Of a DNA stretch of 64,000 nt, positions 13,801 to 25,227 are shown piece after piece (the stretch's first letter is position 1; each line of letters begins with the position of its first letter). The notes under the pieces were generated by a model. It made no database searches. It had not been told where the DNA came from and saw only the letters and a list, made by a program, of their open reading frames with translations. The DNA is taken from contig SKCR01001862.1 of assembly GCA_019454045.1 (NCBI GenBank), positions 1-64,000 on the forward strand. The letters run 5' to 3'. The position numbers and the translations under genes were made by a program. The DNA is from Zanthoxylum bungeanum (taxonomy: Eukaryota > Streptophyta > Magnoliopsida > Sapindales > Rutaceae).

Positions 13801-14799
13801 GATGTCTATAGGTGTGTCTGAGTATATGTATGTGTATGAAAGAATTCGTAAGATATATGAACAGTGTGTGGTTATGTAATGTGGATAAATGATTTGAAAA
13901 CTGATGTGAATATCAGATTTTATAAAGTGTGTTTGTTATGTTATATTGGTGTGTGTGTGTGTATATGTTGAAGAATTCTGAAATTGAAATTGCATGTATA
14001 TGGGAGAAGCGTGTTATGGTATGTGCGAATGCATATGAATCCTGAATGTTAAGTTAACGTAAGATTACCGTGATTAAAGAAAGTTAGAGAGGTTTGTTTG
14101 GTATTCGTACTGATGTCTTGTGTGTTTTGGATAGTTGGTTAACAGATTGGTGTATATGTGAACATGTAGACATGAGAAATTGACATGGGTAAAGTATACG
14201 GGACAATAACGAGTTAATAAATCTAAACTTGTAACAGTTTAATAATTCTGATAAACTGCTCATATATTTGATTTGTTTGTTTGTAGTTTATGTTTGACTT
14301 GTTTGTTGTAATACTAGCATGGTTACTTATTGAGTTTTTATAACTCACACCAAACCGGTTTGCTAGTTTTACAGGTTGACTTCCAGATTGGTCAACCACG
14401 ATAACTTTGGAAGTCATGCTTGAGACGCGGAGCACCCAAGCGGCATTCACCCTCACAAGTGTCATGAGAGAAGTTATAGAGGTTTAAGAAGTCTAGGATA
14501 TTTTGGTTATTGTTTTGTTAGTCGTGCTGAGCACGTGGTTTGTATATATATTAAGTAAATATTTTGATTGATGACGATGTGGGCGGAGCCCTTAGGATAT
14601 GATTCTGATGAGATTTGTGTGGACCTGAGGTCCTTTTATTTGTTTGGAGTATTCTTGGATTGCCTTTGATGCTGGACTGAATCCAGGTTATCCAGTTTTA
14701 GGATACATCATGCCGAATTTTCGGTAAATTTACAGGCTTATGAAGATGGGTCAATCCTGTCTCATACCGGTAGCATCCTGCTTCTGGCGGGGTGTTACA
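10897..14799 (+). mobile_element. Long solo LTR (3.9 kb), family A, complete
   Basis: It begins TGTAATATCCCGAG and ends GGGGTGTTACA, the imperfect inverted ends typical of plant LTR retrotransposons, and is flanked by the perfect 5-bp duplication gttat. There is no PBS, PPT or gag-pol inside, so it is a solo LTR left by LTR-LTR recombination, or a very short non-autonomous element. A GC-rich block near 11380-11540 and a purine/pyrimidine dinucleotide-rich block (13000-14000) give overlapping open frames that I reject as genes. A Helitron (12447-12863) is inserted inside. A second, inverted copy lies at 17549-20602. The termini resemble Ty3/gypsy LTRs; the lineage is inference. Confidence 0.85.
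12447..12863 (+). mobile_element. Non-autonomous Helitron with five terminal-type hairpins
   Basis: It starts TCTATATTATAAAGC and ends with the hairpin cgtgcc-gta-ggcacg followed by gggcaaaaaCTAG, inserted between host A (12446) and T (12864). These are the TC start, 3' hairpin, CTAG end and A^T target typical of plant Helitrons. The hairpin unit occurs five times, at 12648-12662, 12681-12695, 12745-12759, 12804-12818 (one mismatch) and 12837-12851; the third has an extra 5-bp gccgt duplication. The inverted LTR copy (around 19101-19115) lacks this insertion, which gives an empty site. No RepHel protein is encoded. Confidence 0.9.
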
Positions 14800-16264
14800 G
14801 TTATCCATATGTCTATGAGATTTCTCTTTGTTACGATAATATGAATGATCCTTAGACTTGAGGTCTCCATGGTATATTGTATGTAGATCATATATGCTTT
14901 GACATTACCCCTCCGTAATCCATAGCGAGATTGCACATAGAGTCATGATTGAGCAATATGAAATACATACGAAGGTAGTGAAGGATTGATAAAGTATTCA
15001 CCGCTATAAATAACATAGAGTCGATATTCCAAGAGGTGCACTTTGACATGAGTGATAATATAAGTCCATGACGAGTTCTGGAAGGAGTTTCAGAAACTCT
15101 ATATATACATTATCAGCTTAAGTCAATGTTCTAATAGCTATGATATAATACAATAGACATTTTCCATGCTCTAGAATCTTTGGCGGGATATGTATGAGGC
15201 GAAAGGATTGAATCATACGATAATCGTATACGTAATAAGTTTCACTAACTTTAGTATTATTTCTTAATTGAGGGTAATGATGCATTGCTAGATGCCGCTT
15301 TTGATTTATGAAAATTAATTTCTTAATTAAGGAGTTAATTGAGGATAAATTAGATTAATTTATCTAGACTTATGAACTCTATAACTATCTCCATTGCCAA
15401 CAGAAGAAAGAACCTAATGGGTCACATACTTTAAAATATTGAGGAGATAAAAATAAATTATGTAGAATTAAGTTTTAGAACTTAAATGTTAAGTTTTTAA
15501 ACTTTGAGGTAAATTCTAAATTTCAAAAATTATGAATAAAAATGGAATTCTGAAAATTTTCGGGCCAAAGTGCAAATCTAGAAAATAGAGGTTGTTTCAT
15601 AATTTCCAAAAGTAGAGGTCTGAAATATAATTTAACAAAGTTTTTTTTTTATTAAATTATAATTTTAGATTTATAATATCCTAATTTGATTAGGATTGAT
15701 AAATTTAATTAAATAAAAAGGATAATAGTTGTTTTATTTAGGATGAGTTATGATTCCTATTTTAATAGAATTAAATCTTATCCCTATCCTAACACACCTA
15801 ATTTGATTGGGATCAAAACAACTCAAATCAAAATGCTATATATATATGTGTGTGTGTGTGAATAGCAATTGGTGAGAAAAAGAGAAATTTGATAAAAGAA
15901 TTTCATTTTAAAACAAAATTCTACATACTCTCAAAGTTCCATAAATTCTGAAACAAGTATATTTTCTTAAAATAACACCAAAGAAAAGACACTTACATAA
16001 TATTGGATTTGAGAAATCCAAAATTCTTAACTCTCTACTTTGTGTGGATAACGTTGGAGGCCAAACGTTTGGGTAGCTCTAAAGATTATACGAGGAGCGA
16101 TTCAAAAATTGCTTAAAGGCTTAAGATGATTTCTTTATTTATGGTTTCAAATATAAATAATATTATGAAGCATGAAAATTAATAAAGATCTAGAATTGGA
16201 AATTTTAAGTTTAAAATTGAAAACTTTTAATTTTTCGCTGCATATCGTATTAAATTTCCACCAG

Positions 16265-16277
16265 TGGTATCAATAGC
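16265..16277 (+). other. Degenerate primer binding site (initiator-Met tRNA type)
   Basis: tggtatcaatagc differs from the standard tggtatcagagc by a small change and lies just after an LTR-like 3' end. Compare the intact sites of the other two elements in this window (37998-38009 and 60196-60207). Confidence 0.5.
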
Positions 16278-16446
16278 CTAAATTAATTTACATGTTTTTT
16301 ATATAAATTTTATGTATATTGTATTGATTATGTTTAAATTTATGGGGCATGATTAAGTTGAGATTAATTGAAATTTGAATAAATGGAGAATTAAATCAGA
16401 TAAATAAAATAAAATTTAAAAAAATATATATATGTAAACCACGACA

Positions 16447-16548
16447 CTGTTCTGTGAAGAACAGCGCCGTGTGTTAACACCAGCAGCAGATGTTGCTGGT
16501 CCCAGAAGGGACGTCAGCGTGGCATCATTCGATGACGTCATGCTGACG
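16447..16548. other. Cluster of three perfect hairpin stems in retroelement leader
   Basis: Stem 1 is ctgttct / agaacag (16447-16453 with 16458-16464, 4-nt loop). Stem 2 is accagca / tgctggt (16479-16485 with 16494-16500). Stem 3 has an outer stem cgtcagc / gctgacg (16512-16518 with 16542-16548) with further inner pairing catc / gatg. The cluster is GC-rich in an otherwise AT-rich leader. Retroelement leaders often carry dimerisation and packaging structures; that role is inference. Confidence 0.6.
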
Positions 16549-16652
16549 CCCGTAAAATAATAATAAAAAACGGTATTGCACTGAACTGTTCGTAGAAGAG
16601 CTGAAAATCTGCTGAAAATTAAAATAAATAAATAAATAAATAAAGGAATATA

Positions 16653-16688
<36 letters not shown>

Positions 16689-17548
16689 TTAAATTTTAAA
16701 TAATTTTGATTTATATTAAAATTTAATTAAGGAATTTAATTTTATTATAATTAATGTATTCTAATACAATTAAAATTTTTCAAGAGATAAAATTCTAATT
16801 AGATTATGAATTTATCTTTAAAATAAATTTAAATTAAGTAACCTAATAAGATTAGGATACAAATTAAATTTGAATGATTTCAAATTAGATTAAAAATCTA
16901 GGATTCAAATTTAGGTAGGATACATTTAAAGGAAATTATTTTCTACTAGAATAATGATTCTAGTTATACAATTTTAATGAAGATTAAAATTATATTCTAA
17001 TAAGCTTAGGATAAAATATTTTAAGCTCTATAAATATTTAAATATAATAAAAATATATCATAAATTTATCCAATAAGATTGGATGATAAAATATTTTGAA
17101 TATTTTAAAGAAATTGTGATGAACTAAAATACATTAGATGTATAAATAAGAGACATAATTTAAATAAACTTGGAATTTAGCTGCTTATTTGATTGATGCA
17201 TGTCTAGATGGTTCTGTCAAAAATGTGATAAAAGCCTAAGAAGTTTGGGTTTTAAGTGGGACCGCTGTGACCCATCCACTCTTTTGAGAACTTAACTGAT
17301 GCATTCTTTCATTCAAAATGCTTTATTCTAAAGTTTAAAATAAATTAAAACTAAAATTCATTCGAATAATTTAAGTCTATAATACTGCCTTCCATCATTA
17401 TAATCAAAACCATAACTTTTTGTTATTCTTGGTTACTTGGCCTTCGTCAAGATCAAGTTTAACATCGAATATGTTTAGATTATGAATAATGGTTTGACTT
17501 AACCAAAATATTTGATGAGTTGGCCTTCGTCATGATCATTTATTTTGG

Positions 17549-20500
17549 ACACTTGCGAGGACACTTGAGAGGGTGACTGCTGCTTGGGTGATCCGCGTCT
17601 CGAGCATGACTTCCAAAACTGAATTGGTTGACCTGTCTAGAAGCCAACCTGCAAAACTAGCAAACTAGTTTGATGTGAGTTTTAAAACTCAGTAAGTAAT
17701 CATGCACAACCAAAGCATATAAGTCAAACATGTTATAATATTCTCTATTTAAATATATTTAAACTATTAAATCAATGCGAGTTCAAAGTCATCAATTTTC
17801 CATCCTCTACTTATATATATAGTCGAATATGTAACATCCCAAAACATATAAAGCAAAACTTCAACTATCACAGAGTACCTTACTTAACATCAAATCTGTT
17901 CTAATTGTATGAATCATGAAGTTACACGTTTATTCTTTATCAAGATTAAACCTCTTTGAAATATCATCAAATCGGTAAGTCAAACGATTTTTTTTTTATT
18001 TCGATAATCTTATGATAGTTTAACATTCGTGACTTATCGCATTCACACATATCAGTTCAGAAACTATAGCTCATTTTATTTCGTTCATGCAAATCCAATT
18101 TTCAAATTTTTTTCTTAGATACATGCCTAGTAACTCAATCTTACAAAATTTTTAGTCTCTTTCACAATATAGTAATATACGCACATACGATAACAAACTT
18201 AGCAAACATACTTCATAACATCTTATACTCGCACCAGTTTTCCGATCATTCATTCATTCCTAAAAAATACACACGATTCATACACCTCACGAGTTATATC
18301 ATACATACCCATACACTCAAACATACATACAAACATCGTGTAACAGACAACGAAACATTCACAACAATCAACACATCAAAGAACACATAACTCAAACAAC
18401 ACACATGCGCACATATCACGTAACACAAACTATCATATGATTTTTCATACACACGCACATACATAGCAAACACTGCTTTACATACTTCAAGCATACGAAT
18501 ATACACATTACTTCGAATTCAAATACCATAGCCTTTAACATTCATTGTATCCTTTACTTATCAATCAAATATAATCCATTTCAGAATTCTTATATGAAGA
18601 CATTGATACAATGTCTTACCAAATATACATTTCCTTTCATATACGTATCATATCAATCATGTACTTCTATTACTCAAGAAAGGCTTAACTTATACCTACC
18701 CAACCTCTTTATAGCTATATCGTATGCACTAGTCAATAACAAATTTACTCCAATAATGCACATCTTCACGTGCTAAAACAAATTCAAAAATCATAAATTG
18801 TTCTCTTTATCGATCTTATACACTCAAATCATACTTATCATCTCATGCATATTCAAATAAGTGTACCCATACTTATATATATACTTGTTCATTTACATAT
18901 ACACATACATACCATTACATGTTCACACTCTTATATACATCAATAGGCATCAATGTCATTAATCATTTCACTTCATATCATAACATTACAAAAATCCATA
19001 CATGTGGTGGTTGATTATCTTAACCATACTTAATCTCGTACTTCGTACCAAAAGCCACCTCATAATTATCCATTTTTTTTATCCTAACATGTCAATCTTC
19101 TTTATATATAAATTAAAACACGAATTCACCAATTAAAGTTCTCATCGCATGAGTTACTTATCTGGCTTCACGAGCACTTCAGGTCCTAGTCAAGTATGCC
19201 AAAACAAATGGCGAAACATTGTTATAATGACAACTTATGAAATTCCCGACTTAGCTTTGACAAAGTTCCAGATCTATCCGGGACAATCGAATCAAGTCCG
19301 ATTTCAATGTTTTCAGTTTCAATAATCTTAATTCTCGGTTTACGCGTTTTTAGAAAATCTTCCAAAAAAGTTTCCGCAAACGCTACGGAAGAGTCCCGAA
19401 CCCTCTGAACCTACCCGGATTTATCCAATCATGTTCGTAATATCATATATAACTCATAAGTATCATTAAAATCAAAACAAATCATCATGCGCAAAAACCC
19501 ACTTTTACCGGAAACTAACATATTCTATCATATCGATCAAACTCATTCCGTTTTCACTCGAATTCTACTAAATGCTCATATTCAATATACTAACACTCAA
19601 ACAATTCAATTCTATCAATACATTAATATACGAAGCTACTGGAAATATCTGTACGTTTAACGACAAACTTGAAATTAGTGAGTTTTTATCGGGAGGTCTT
19701 ACCGAGATTTCGATGCCATATACGGACTCCAAACGATCCCACAAACGCGCTGGAATCGACAGAATTCCAATCGGAGCTACTGTTCATCATGTGTTACTAT
19801 TCATCTGAGCATTCCTTCCTCGTTTTACGTGCAATCGGGCACGAAACAGAAAATCCATCACCGCCAACTTGTAGTACTCTTCAAGAGCTTTGATTTGACG
19901 GGTGGCTCGGCCGTGAGACGAAGCGATGAGCCGAGATTGACAAACCCATCTCGCACGTCTCTTCCTCTGTTTCTCACCGCTGTCGGCGCTTTCAGCATCG
20001 CCGCCGGCCACCGTTGGACACAAGGTGACTGGACACTTCTTCTGGTGTCATCGCGATGGTCGGCCGTGGCCACCGGCGCGACCAGTGCATCACTTTTCCC
20101 CTTTTGGAGACGAGGGTGTGTGTGGGTGATGTAAAGAATATATGAAAGTTTCGCAATTTCTAGAAACTTCGAGGAATATATAGAAAAATCTTCAATAATT
20201 ACAATCTGACCCCGTGAAATTGCAATTAGATCACTGCCATGGGGTTTCTTAAAAATTCGTGTTTTTGAAGCTCATTTGATGAACATTTAGAAAATTATTC
20301 AACATGAAAGTTGTTCGTCTCGGAAAAATGAGTCTGATGATTCAAGAATCAGCCTAATCGAAATTCGTTCGAAAGTTTTATAGCCGAAATAAGAATCTTT
20401 TACGAGTAGAATGATAAAATCAGAATTCGCGTAACTGGTTATCGAAATCATGCATTTTCCAATGCGATAAAACTTCATTTTACAATATTCCGATCTATTT

Positions 20501-20602
20501 TCTAACACAAAACTCTGATTTTTTTATTACCATCCCGTTCCAAGTCCTTAACTTTAATTCGAAAATCTTCCGGCACTGTTCCGAAAAACTTGGGATATTA
20601 CA
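17549..20602 (-). mobile_element. Second copy of LTR family A, inverted, 3'-truncated
   Basis: Reading the reverse strand from 20602 gives TGTAATATCCCAAG and then the same order of blocks as the copy at 10897, down to the block with gacgcgga-cacccaag. It stops near 17549, about 340 bp short of the expected gtgttaca end, so the 3' end is missing. The two copies form a 3-kb inverted repeat separated by about 3.1 kb. This copy lacks the Helitron. The right flank after 20602 (ctgtg) has no matching left duplication, consistent with truncation. Open frames near 19829-20134 are the GC-rich block of the LTR, not genes. Confidence 0.8.
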
Positions 20603-20612
20603 CTGTGGGATT

Positions 20613-20870
20613 ATTCTTGAGAAATATCATATTTTATATGACAACACAAGTACTATCAACTTGTCCAAGAACTTTATTCTCCACTATTGGGCCAAGCATA
20701 TTGATATAAGACATCACTTCCTTATAGATCATGTTAGTAGATGAGATGTTATTCTTGAGTTTATCTCATTCAATCACCAATTGACAGATATTTTTACAAA
20801 ACGTACCTCTTCTCGAAGAGAGTTTTACAAGAATTAGAAGAGAATTGGACATATCGGTCAATATATCGGT
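20613..20870 (+). pseudogene. Copia RNase H, C-terminal fragment
   Basis: In one frame the words YDNTSTINLSKN, then KHIDIRHHFLIDHV and NHQLTDIFTK can be read, the conserved C-terminal series of copia RNase H. The frame begins at the border with the inverted LTR and contains internal stops, including after the second and third motifs. Fragment of pol, not functional. Confidence 0.85.
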
Positions 20871-21255
20871 CTCAATATTTTAAAACCTAGAACGCATCTC
20901 TTCGATCGTTTACACCTCAAAATCACTCCAAACTTCTTATTTTCCTCTCCAATCGTTCAAGCATAAACTCCTAAGGTAATTTCGTGCTTTCCTTACTCAT
21001 TTTTACTCATTAATCACGTTTATTACTCTTAGATCATTAGAATCTTAGGTTTTTACTTTTAGAAACCCTATGTTCTAAATCTCTTAAATTCAGTTTTGAT
21101 TTGTGTTTTTTTTTTGGTTAATTTTTTATTTTATTTTAAATCATCTTAGGGCACGTTTAAAACATATATCATTCATCGTTGTGCATTGATTTCACTGTTT
21201 TTGAAAAACCCCAAATCAATCGCCTAAAATTCAACTTTAACTATCATTTTTCAAA

Positions 21256-22332
21256 ATGGACCCATATTTTGATCCAACCGTTATTTTAAAAATACTGAAC
21301 AAATTCGTATTTACAGTGGGAATGTAAAAAAGAAAGTGCTTTCAAAACCATTTTATTGCGATATCAATGACTTAGTTGAATTTTCGTGTTTTGAAATTCT
21401 TAATAATCATAAGTTAGGGGTCATTTATTTCAAATTTGTGACCCTATCTACCATAATCTTGTTAGAGTATTTTACTCAAATATAGAGTTTCCCATCGATA
21501 CTCATGGAGATTTTAAGATTGACGTCAATGAAGTTTCTTTTACTATGTCTCCACATTCTATTAACCGCTTCCTCCGTACTACTCTTCCTCACTCCGTTTG
21601 TGTCTGTGCCCACATGCAATTTCGTCACCTTGAGGGCATTTCTGATACTCAAGTTAAGGATTTTGTCTAGACAAACGCTATTGTCCCTCGTCATTTCCAG
21701 ACATTCATGTTCTTAAAAATGTTGACTTAGGTTTCGACATGCAAATTTTAATGAAATTATTCAATATATTCTTTTGCCTCGCAAAGGGGCATATTGATGC
21801 AGTCAATCTCTTTGATATATGGGTTATGAGTGCTTTAGGGCTTAGTATTCCTATAGGTATATGGTATCTCGTCTGTTAGTATATGCAAATCGTCCGCTCT
21901 CATCCACAACATAATCTTCTTTATGACTCTATGATTACCTTGATTCTATATAAACATCATGTACTGATTGCTGATGATGAGCCATCCTTTGTCATTCCTC
22001 CTCGCCAGCGCATCACTTTGGCCACATTCCATGCAAAACAATGAGATAAGCTCGGCGGAGTTTGGCGTATGAAGACGAAGAACAAAGCACATGAAGCCTC
22101 CAGCTTCAAGAGGCCGAGGCCGAGGACGATAGTCAATGATGATACTGATGAAGAAGATGAGATCGAGGCAGCTGAAGCAGCAACAACATCAAGTTCTAGG
22201 CCATCAGCAGACGAGCGACACGATCTCATCATGGCTAGACTTGACTTTCTTTCCGACACCATCGGTAAACTGTCCGACTCTTTCCGCACTTTCAGCACCT
22301 TCGCGGAGCAGAGGCTCAACGCTCAGCAGTAG
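21256..22332 (+). pseudogene. Env-like / putative plant transposon protein of a Sirevirus, broken
   Basis: It starts with an ATG at 21256 (MDPYFDPTVILKIL). The following blocks are in changing frames: a FTMSPHSINRFLR block near 21540, LEGISDTQVKDF near 21635, LPRKGHIDAVNLFDIWVMSAL-like words near 21775, and lastly an acidic, Ser-rich, coiled-coil-like tail (22069-22332) beginning MKTKNKAHE with DDDTDEEDEIE-type residues. The I(L)PRKG...D.WVM pattern is that of the plant transposon-protein domain found downstream of pol in Sireviruses. Several stops and frameshifts break it. Domain assignment is from memory of the pattern. Confidence 0.6.
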
Positions 22333-22896
22333 AGTCTCGTGGATCATAGCCAACGCTTAGAGTTGATCGAGAATAAGATCGATACCCACACTAGAGATCT
22401 ATAGATTGACATTTGGCCTACATGTTCTGTTTTGTTTTTTAGATGTCTTTTGGATTGTACACGTTCCGATGTATTTTGACTATCTATGTGGATATTTCTG
22501 GATATTAATGGTTATGCTCCTTTTGGTTATTTTAAACATCCATGTATTTACTCATTTTTATCTAGAAATGAAATACATGGATGAAATTGATTTCGATGAC
22601 TACTTGTGCATACTTATGAACTTTATTTAGAATTTCTTTGCGTATAATTGCTTCTCCTCTCTTTTTACTAATGCCAAAGGGGGAGAAAAATGAATGTGGA
22701 TAAAACTTATGCGCTACCTCATCCCTCGTGTTGAGGGGGAGCAAATTGTGGTAATATGTTTGTCTAAGTGTCTTATAGAGCAGTCATGTTTTGAGGGGGA
22801 GGGGGGTATCTCACAAGATTCAACAACCTCGATAAGCTATTTGAAGAAAACGAACTCTCAAGTTGTAAAGGTTGCCATCATCAAAAAGGGGGAAAC

Positions 22897-23600
22897 TGTA
22901 AGCGACATATACTTATTGAACGATTTTTATGGTGCAACACTCAATGACTTCGACACATATTCGAAACGCAACATAAAAAGACTTCGAAGCAAAACAGACA
23001 TAAATACAAAGCTCAATAAAGAAGTGCCGATGCAAGATCTTATGGCTTAGTACTCTCAATGTAAATGAGTTGAAATTAAAGTATATCTAAACTCATAGGA
23101 ATCATGCATGCTCATATAAGTCTTAGGTTATACTTGTAGATAATTTCATATTATTCAAAATAAACATACGGAAAACGACGGAAGATTTTGATGACTTTTA
23201 AAATCAGAAGGAAAGAAATGATTGATTTCAACCAAATCTTCCTTCTTTAACATCGTTTTATTCCAGCAGTCACTTTTTATATTATAAAAAAAATATTGTT
23301 TGGTCATATTACATATCCACTTTAACCCATTAATTTCACTTTAGATTGATTTCTTTTTTTCAGTTTGAGATTGTGTAGTTGAGCCAGAAATTTGGCAGGC
23401 AAAAAATTATTCAAACTTGTGGAAATATATCTCAAAAGGAATTGAATTTAGAAGTAATTAATTAAAAACCCTTGTTACAATTTTTGAACTATGAGTATGC
23501 ACTCATAAAATGTTGAAACAATTCTTCAAACTCTTACATCTTGTGATTTATTTTAAAATAGGGTTTATTAATGACGGTTAATAACTGTCATTTAAGTCAA
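22897..23600 (+). repeat. Start of a 3' LTR of the Sirevirus-like element (3' limit uncertain)
   Basis: TGTAAGCGACAT follows directly after the polypurine tract aaaaagggggaaac. The 3' end is not resolved; the sequence runs on without a gene until the stop codon of the dioxygenase at 23632. No 5' LTR partner is present in the window. Confidence 0.45.
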
Positions 23601-23631
23601 ATTTTTTTTTTTCCAGTAGTGACGACAATTA

Positions 23632-25144
23632 TCAAAAGTTATTAATTTTTGCGAAATCAATTGTCTTCTTCCCATCATGTGCCTTCCTGAAGAAATGCTT
23701 GACATAATCTGAGTAGAGAACCGGCTTATAGACTGGCTCCTCCCCACTTGCAAGCACTTCAGGCAAAGGGCATATCATGTCTTTTGGTCTTGGATTGACA
23801 AATATGGGGACTGAGATCCTGTTCTTGCTTCCATTAGCAACCACACAATGCTCAACACTCTTGTATTTACCATTGCTCAGGATTTGTAATGCATCACCAA
23901 TGTTTATAACAAGGGATCCATCTACAGGAGGGACATGAATCCAACTACTGCCTTCATTTCCTCGCACGTAAAGCCCTCCTATACTATCCTGAAGGAGAAT
24001 TGTGAGGGTTGATACATCCGAGTGACGGCCTACGCCAACTGTTAGTTCAGGATTTGGGCAAATGGGATAGTAGTTCAGGTTTGTTCTTACTGAACCCATC
24101 AGGATTTTTTCTTTTGTTTCATCAATTTTGTTTACATTTAGCCCTTTCATTAACACTTGCAACAGCTGTTTGATAAGAACTTCTGAACTCTTCATGAATT
24201 CAAGCACTTCATCCCTACAAGCAAAGATAAGTTCAGACATATGAATGATATAAATATAACGTACGAAGAACGACATTTAGGTCTCTAATTAATGTTTCTC
24301 ACTTTTATCATTTATGTACCTAATATTTTTATTTACCCATTAAACTCTGGCGTTAAAACTGTAACAGAAAACTAATATGATGTGTTTGTCAAAGAACCAT
24401 GATCTTTTGTTCAATGTTTAATGCTTTTATATTCTTTAAGGGTCTTTAATAATGATTTTTTTTTTCAAAGAACCATGATCTTTTGTATCTTTAATGGATA
24501 TCATCATTAAAATTCATAAAAAGATGAAAACCGTCATTAGAAAGGACCACTTTCTAATGACACGACATAAGTTGATAGTTTTAAAATCTTCATCAAAGAT
24601 CATTTATGTAGTAGTGATTAGTTTCTTACTTGCAAACAGAAGGCCACAAAGCAGAAGCTTCATCTTCAGAAACAAAAAAAAGGCTAAGATAATCCTTCCA
24701 TTCCAAAGCCTTTTCAACCTGAGTGTTAAAGCTGGTGCCAAACCTGACATTGTTAGAGGGTGAAAGCTCCTTGGAATACTTCTTCTTCGCCTCAGCTGGT
24801 AGCCCAAAGAACCTGTGAGTCGCCGCCTTTACTCTCTCGAGTACTTGAAGAGGGACACAGTGGTTAACAACCTGGAAGAATCCCCACTTCTCTGCTGCAT
24901 CACAAATGGATTCTGAAACTAATTGGCCATCATCCCATTTTGACATATCAATTACAGGAATAGAAGAATACGCATGGGGAAGGACATTAATGTCCTTATC
25001 GATTCTCTCTTCCAAGGGATGGATATATTCCTTAGGGAGGGCTTTGAGTCCCATTTCGGAGAGACCCTTTACTCCATTCCCTTGGTTTATGACAAACTCT
25101 GAGAGATTTGAGGAGTCAGTGAATGACTTAGCTATTGGACCCAT
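23632..25144 (-). CDS. 2OG-Fe(II) dioxygenase, feruloyl-CoA 6'-hydroxylase (F6'H) type, copy 1
   Basis: Two exons on the minus strand, 25144-24630 and 24214-23632, GT..AG intron of 415 bp splitting a Lys codon; 365 residues. DIOX_N region about 60-165 ([20 protein letters not shown]), then the 2OG-Fe(II) domain about 210-315 with iron ligands His236, Asp238 ([10 protein letters not shown]) and His294, and 2-oxoglutarate-binding R304-x-S306 (NRISVPIF). [20 protein letters not shown] and the KAHDGKKT tail are typical of F6'H1, which ortho-hydroxylates feruloyl-CoA in the cytosol on the way to scopoletin. The length matches (F6'H1 has 361). Unusual: NHCVP instead of NHGVP in the N-domain, and EHCV instead of EHRV at the distal His. 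A TATA word 77 nt upstream supports the start. Related p-coumaroyl or flavonoid-type dioxygenases are the alternative. Confidence 0.9.
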
Positions 25145-25220
25145 TACTTTTACTTGAACTTAATTGGAAAATAGATAAAAGCTTTGTAATTTATGAAACT
25201 AACAACTCTAATGCATGCCT

Positions 25221-25227
25221 ATTTATA
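25221..25227 (-). promoter_or_regulatory. TATA box of F6'H copy 1
   Basis: On the minus strand this reads TATAAAT, 76 nt upstream of the start codon at 25144. The second paralog has its TATA box at almost the same distance. Confidence 0.6.

Larger units (their letters stand above)
14805..17548 (+). mobile_element. Relic of an LTR retrotransposon: LTR end, PBS-like site and leader
   Basis: Joining 10891 to 14805 across the solo LTR gives continuous sequence, so this is the older host of that insertion. A word close to the initiator-Met PBS, tggtatcaatagc (16265-16277; canonical tggtatcagagc), follows a putative LTR end near 16262. Downstream to 17548 is AT-rich, gene-free leader with a striking hairpin cluster (16447-16548). 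No gag or pol frame follows; the sequence runs straight into the truncated LTR copy at 17549. Orientation is plus from the PBS. The left LTR limit could not be set. Confidence 0.45.
20603..22896 (+). mobile_element. 3' part of a Sirevirus-like copia retrotransposon
   Basis: The order is the end of the pol RNase H, then an env-like/plant-transposon-protein frame, then a series of polypurine words and an LTR start. caaagggggaga (22675-22686), ttgagggggagc (22731-), tgagggggagggg (22792-) and aaaaagggggaaac (22883-22896) are the repeated PPT signature of Sireviruses. Upstream pol, gag and the 5' LTR are missing: on the left the element is cut by the inverted LTR copy. Confidence 0.75.

Noticed and set aside
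19787..20134. Overlapping open frames on both strands (78-101 codons)
   Set aside because: They lie in the GC-rich block of an LTR whose other copy (11213-11609) gives different frames; no domain is present.
21957..22319. A 120-codon Ser-rich frame on the minus strand
   Set aside because: It is the antisense shadow of the acidic coiled-coil tail of the Sirevirus env-like frame.
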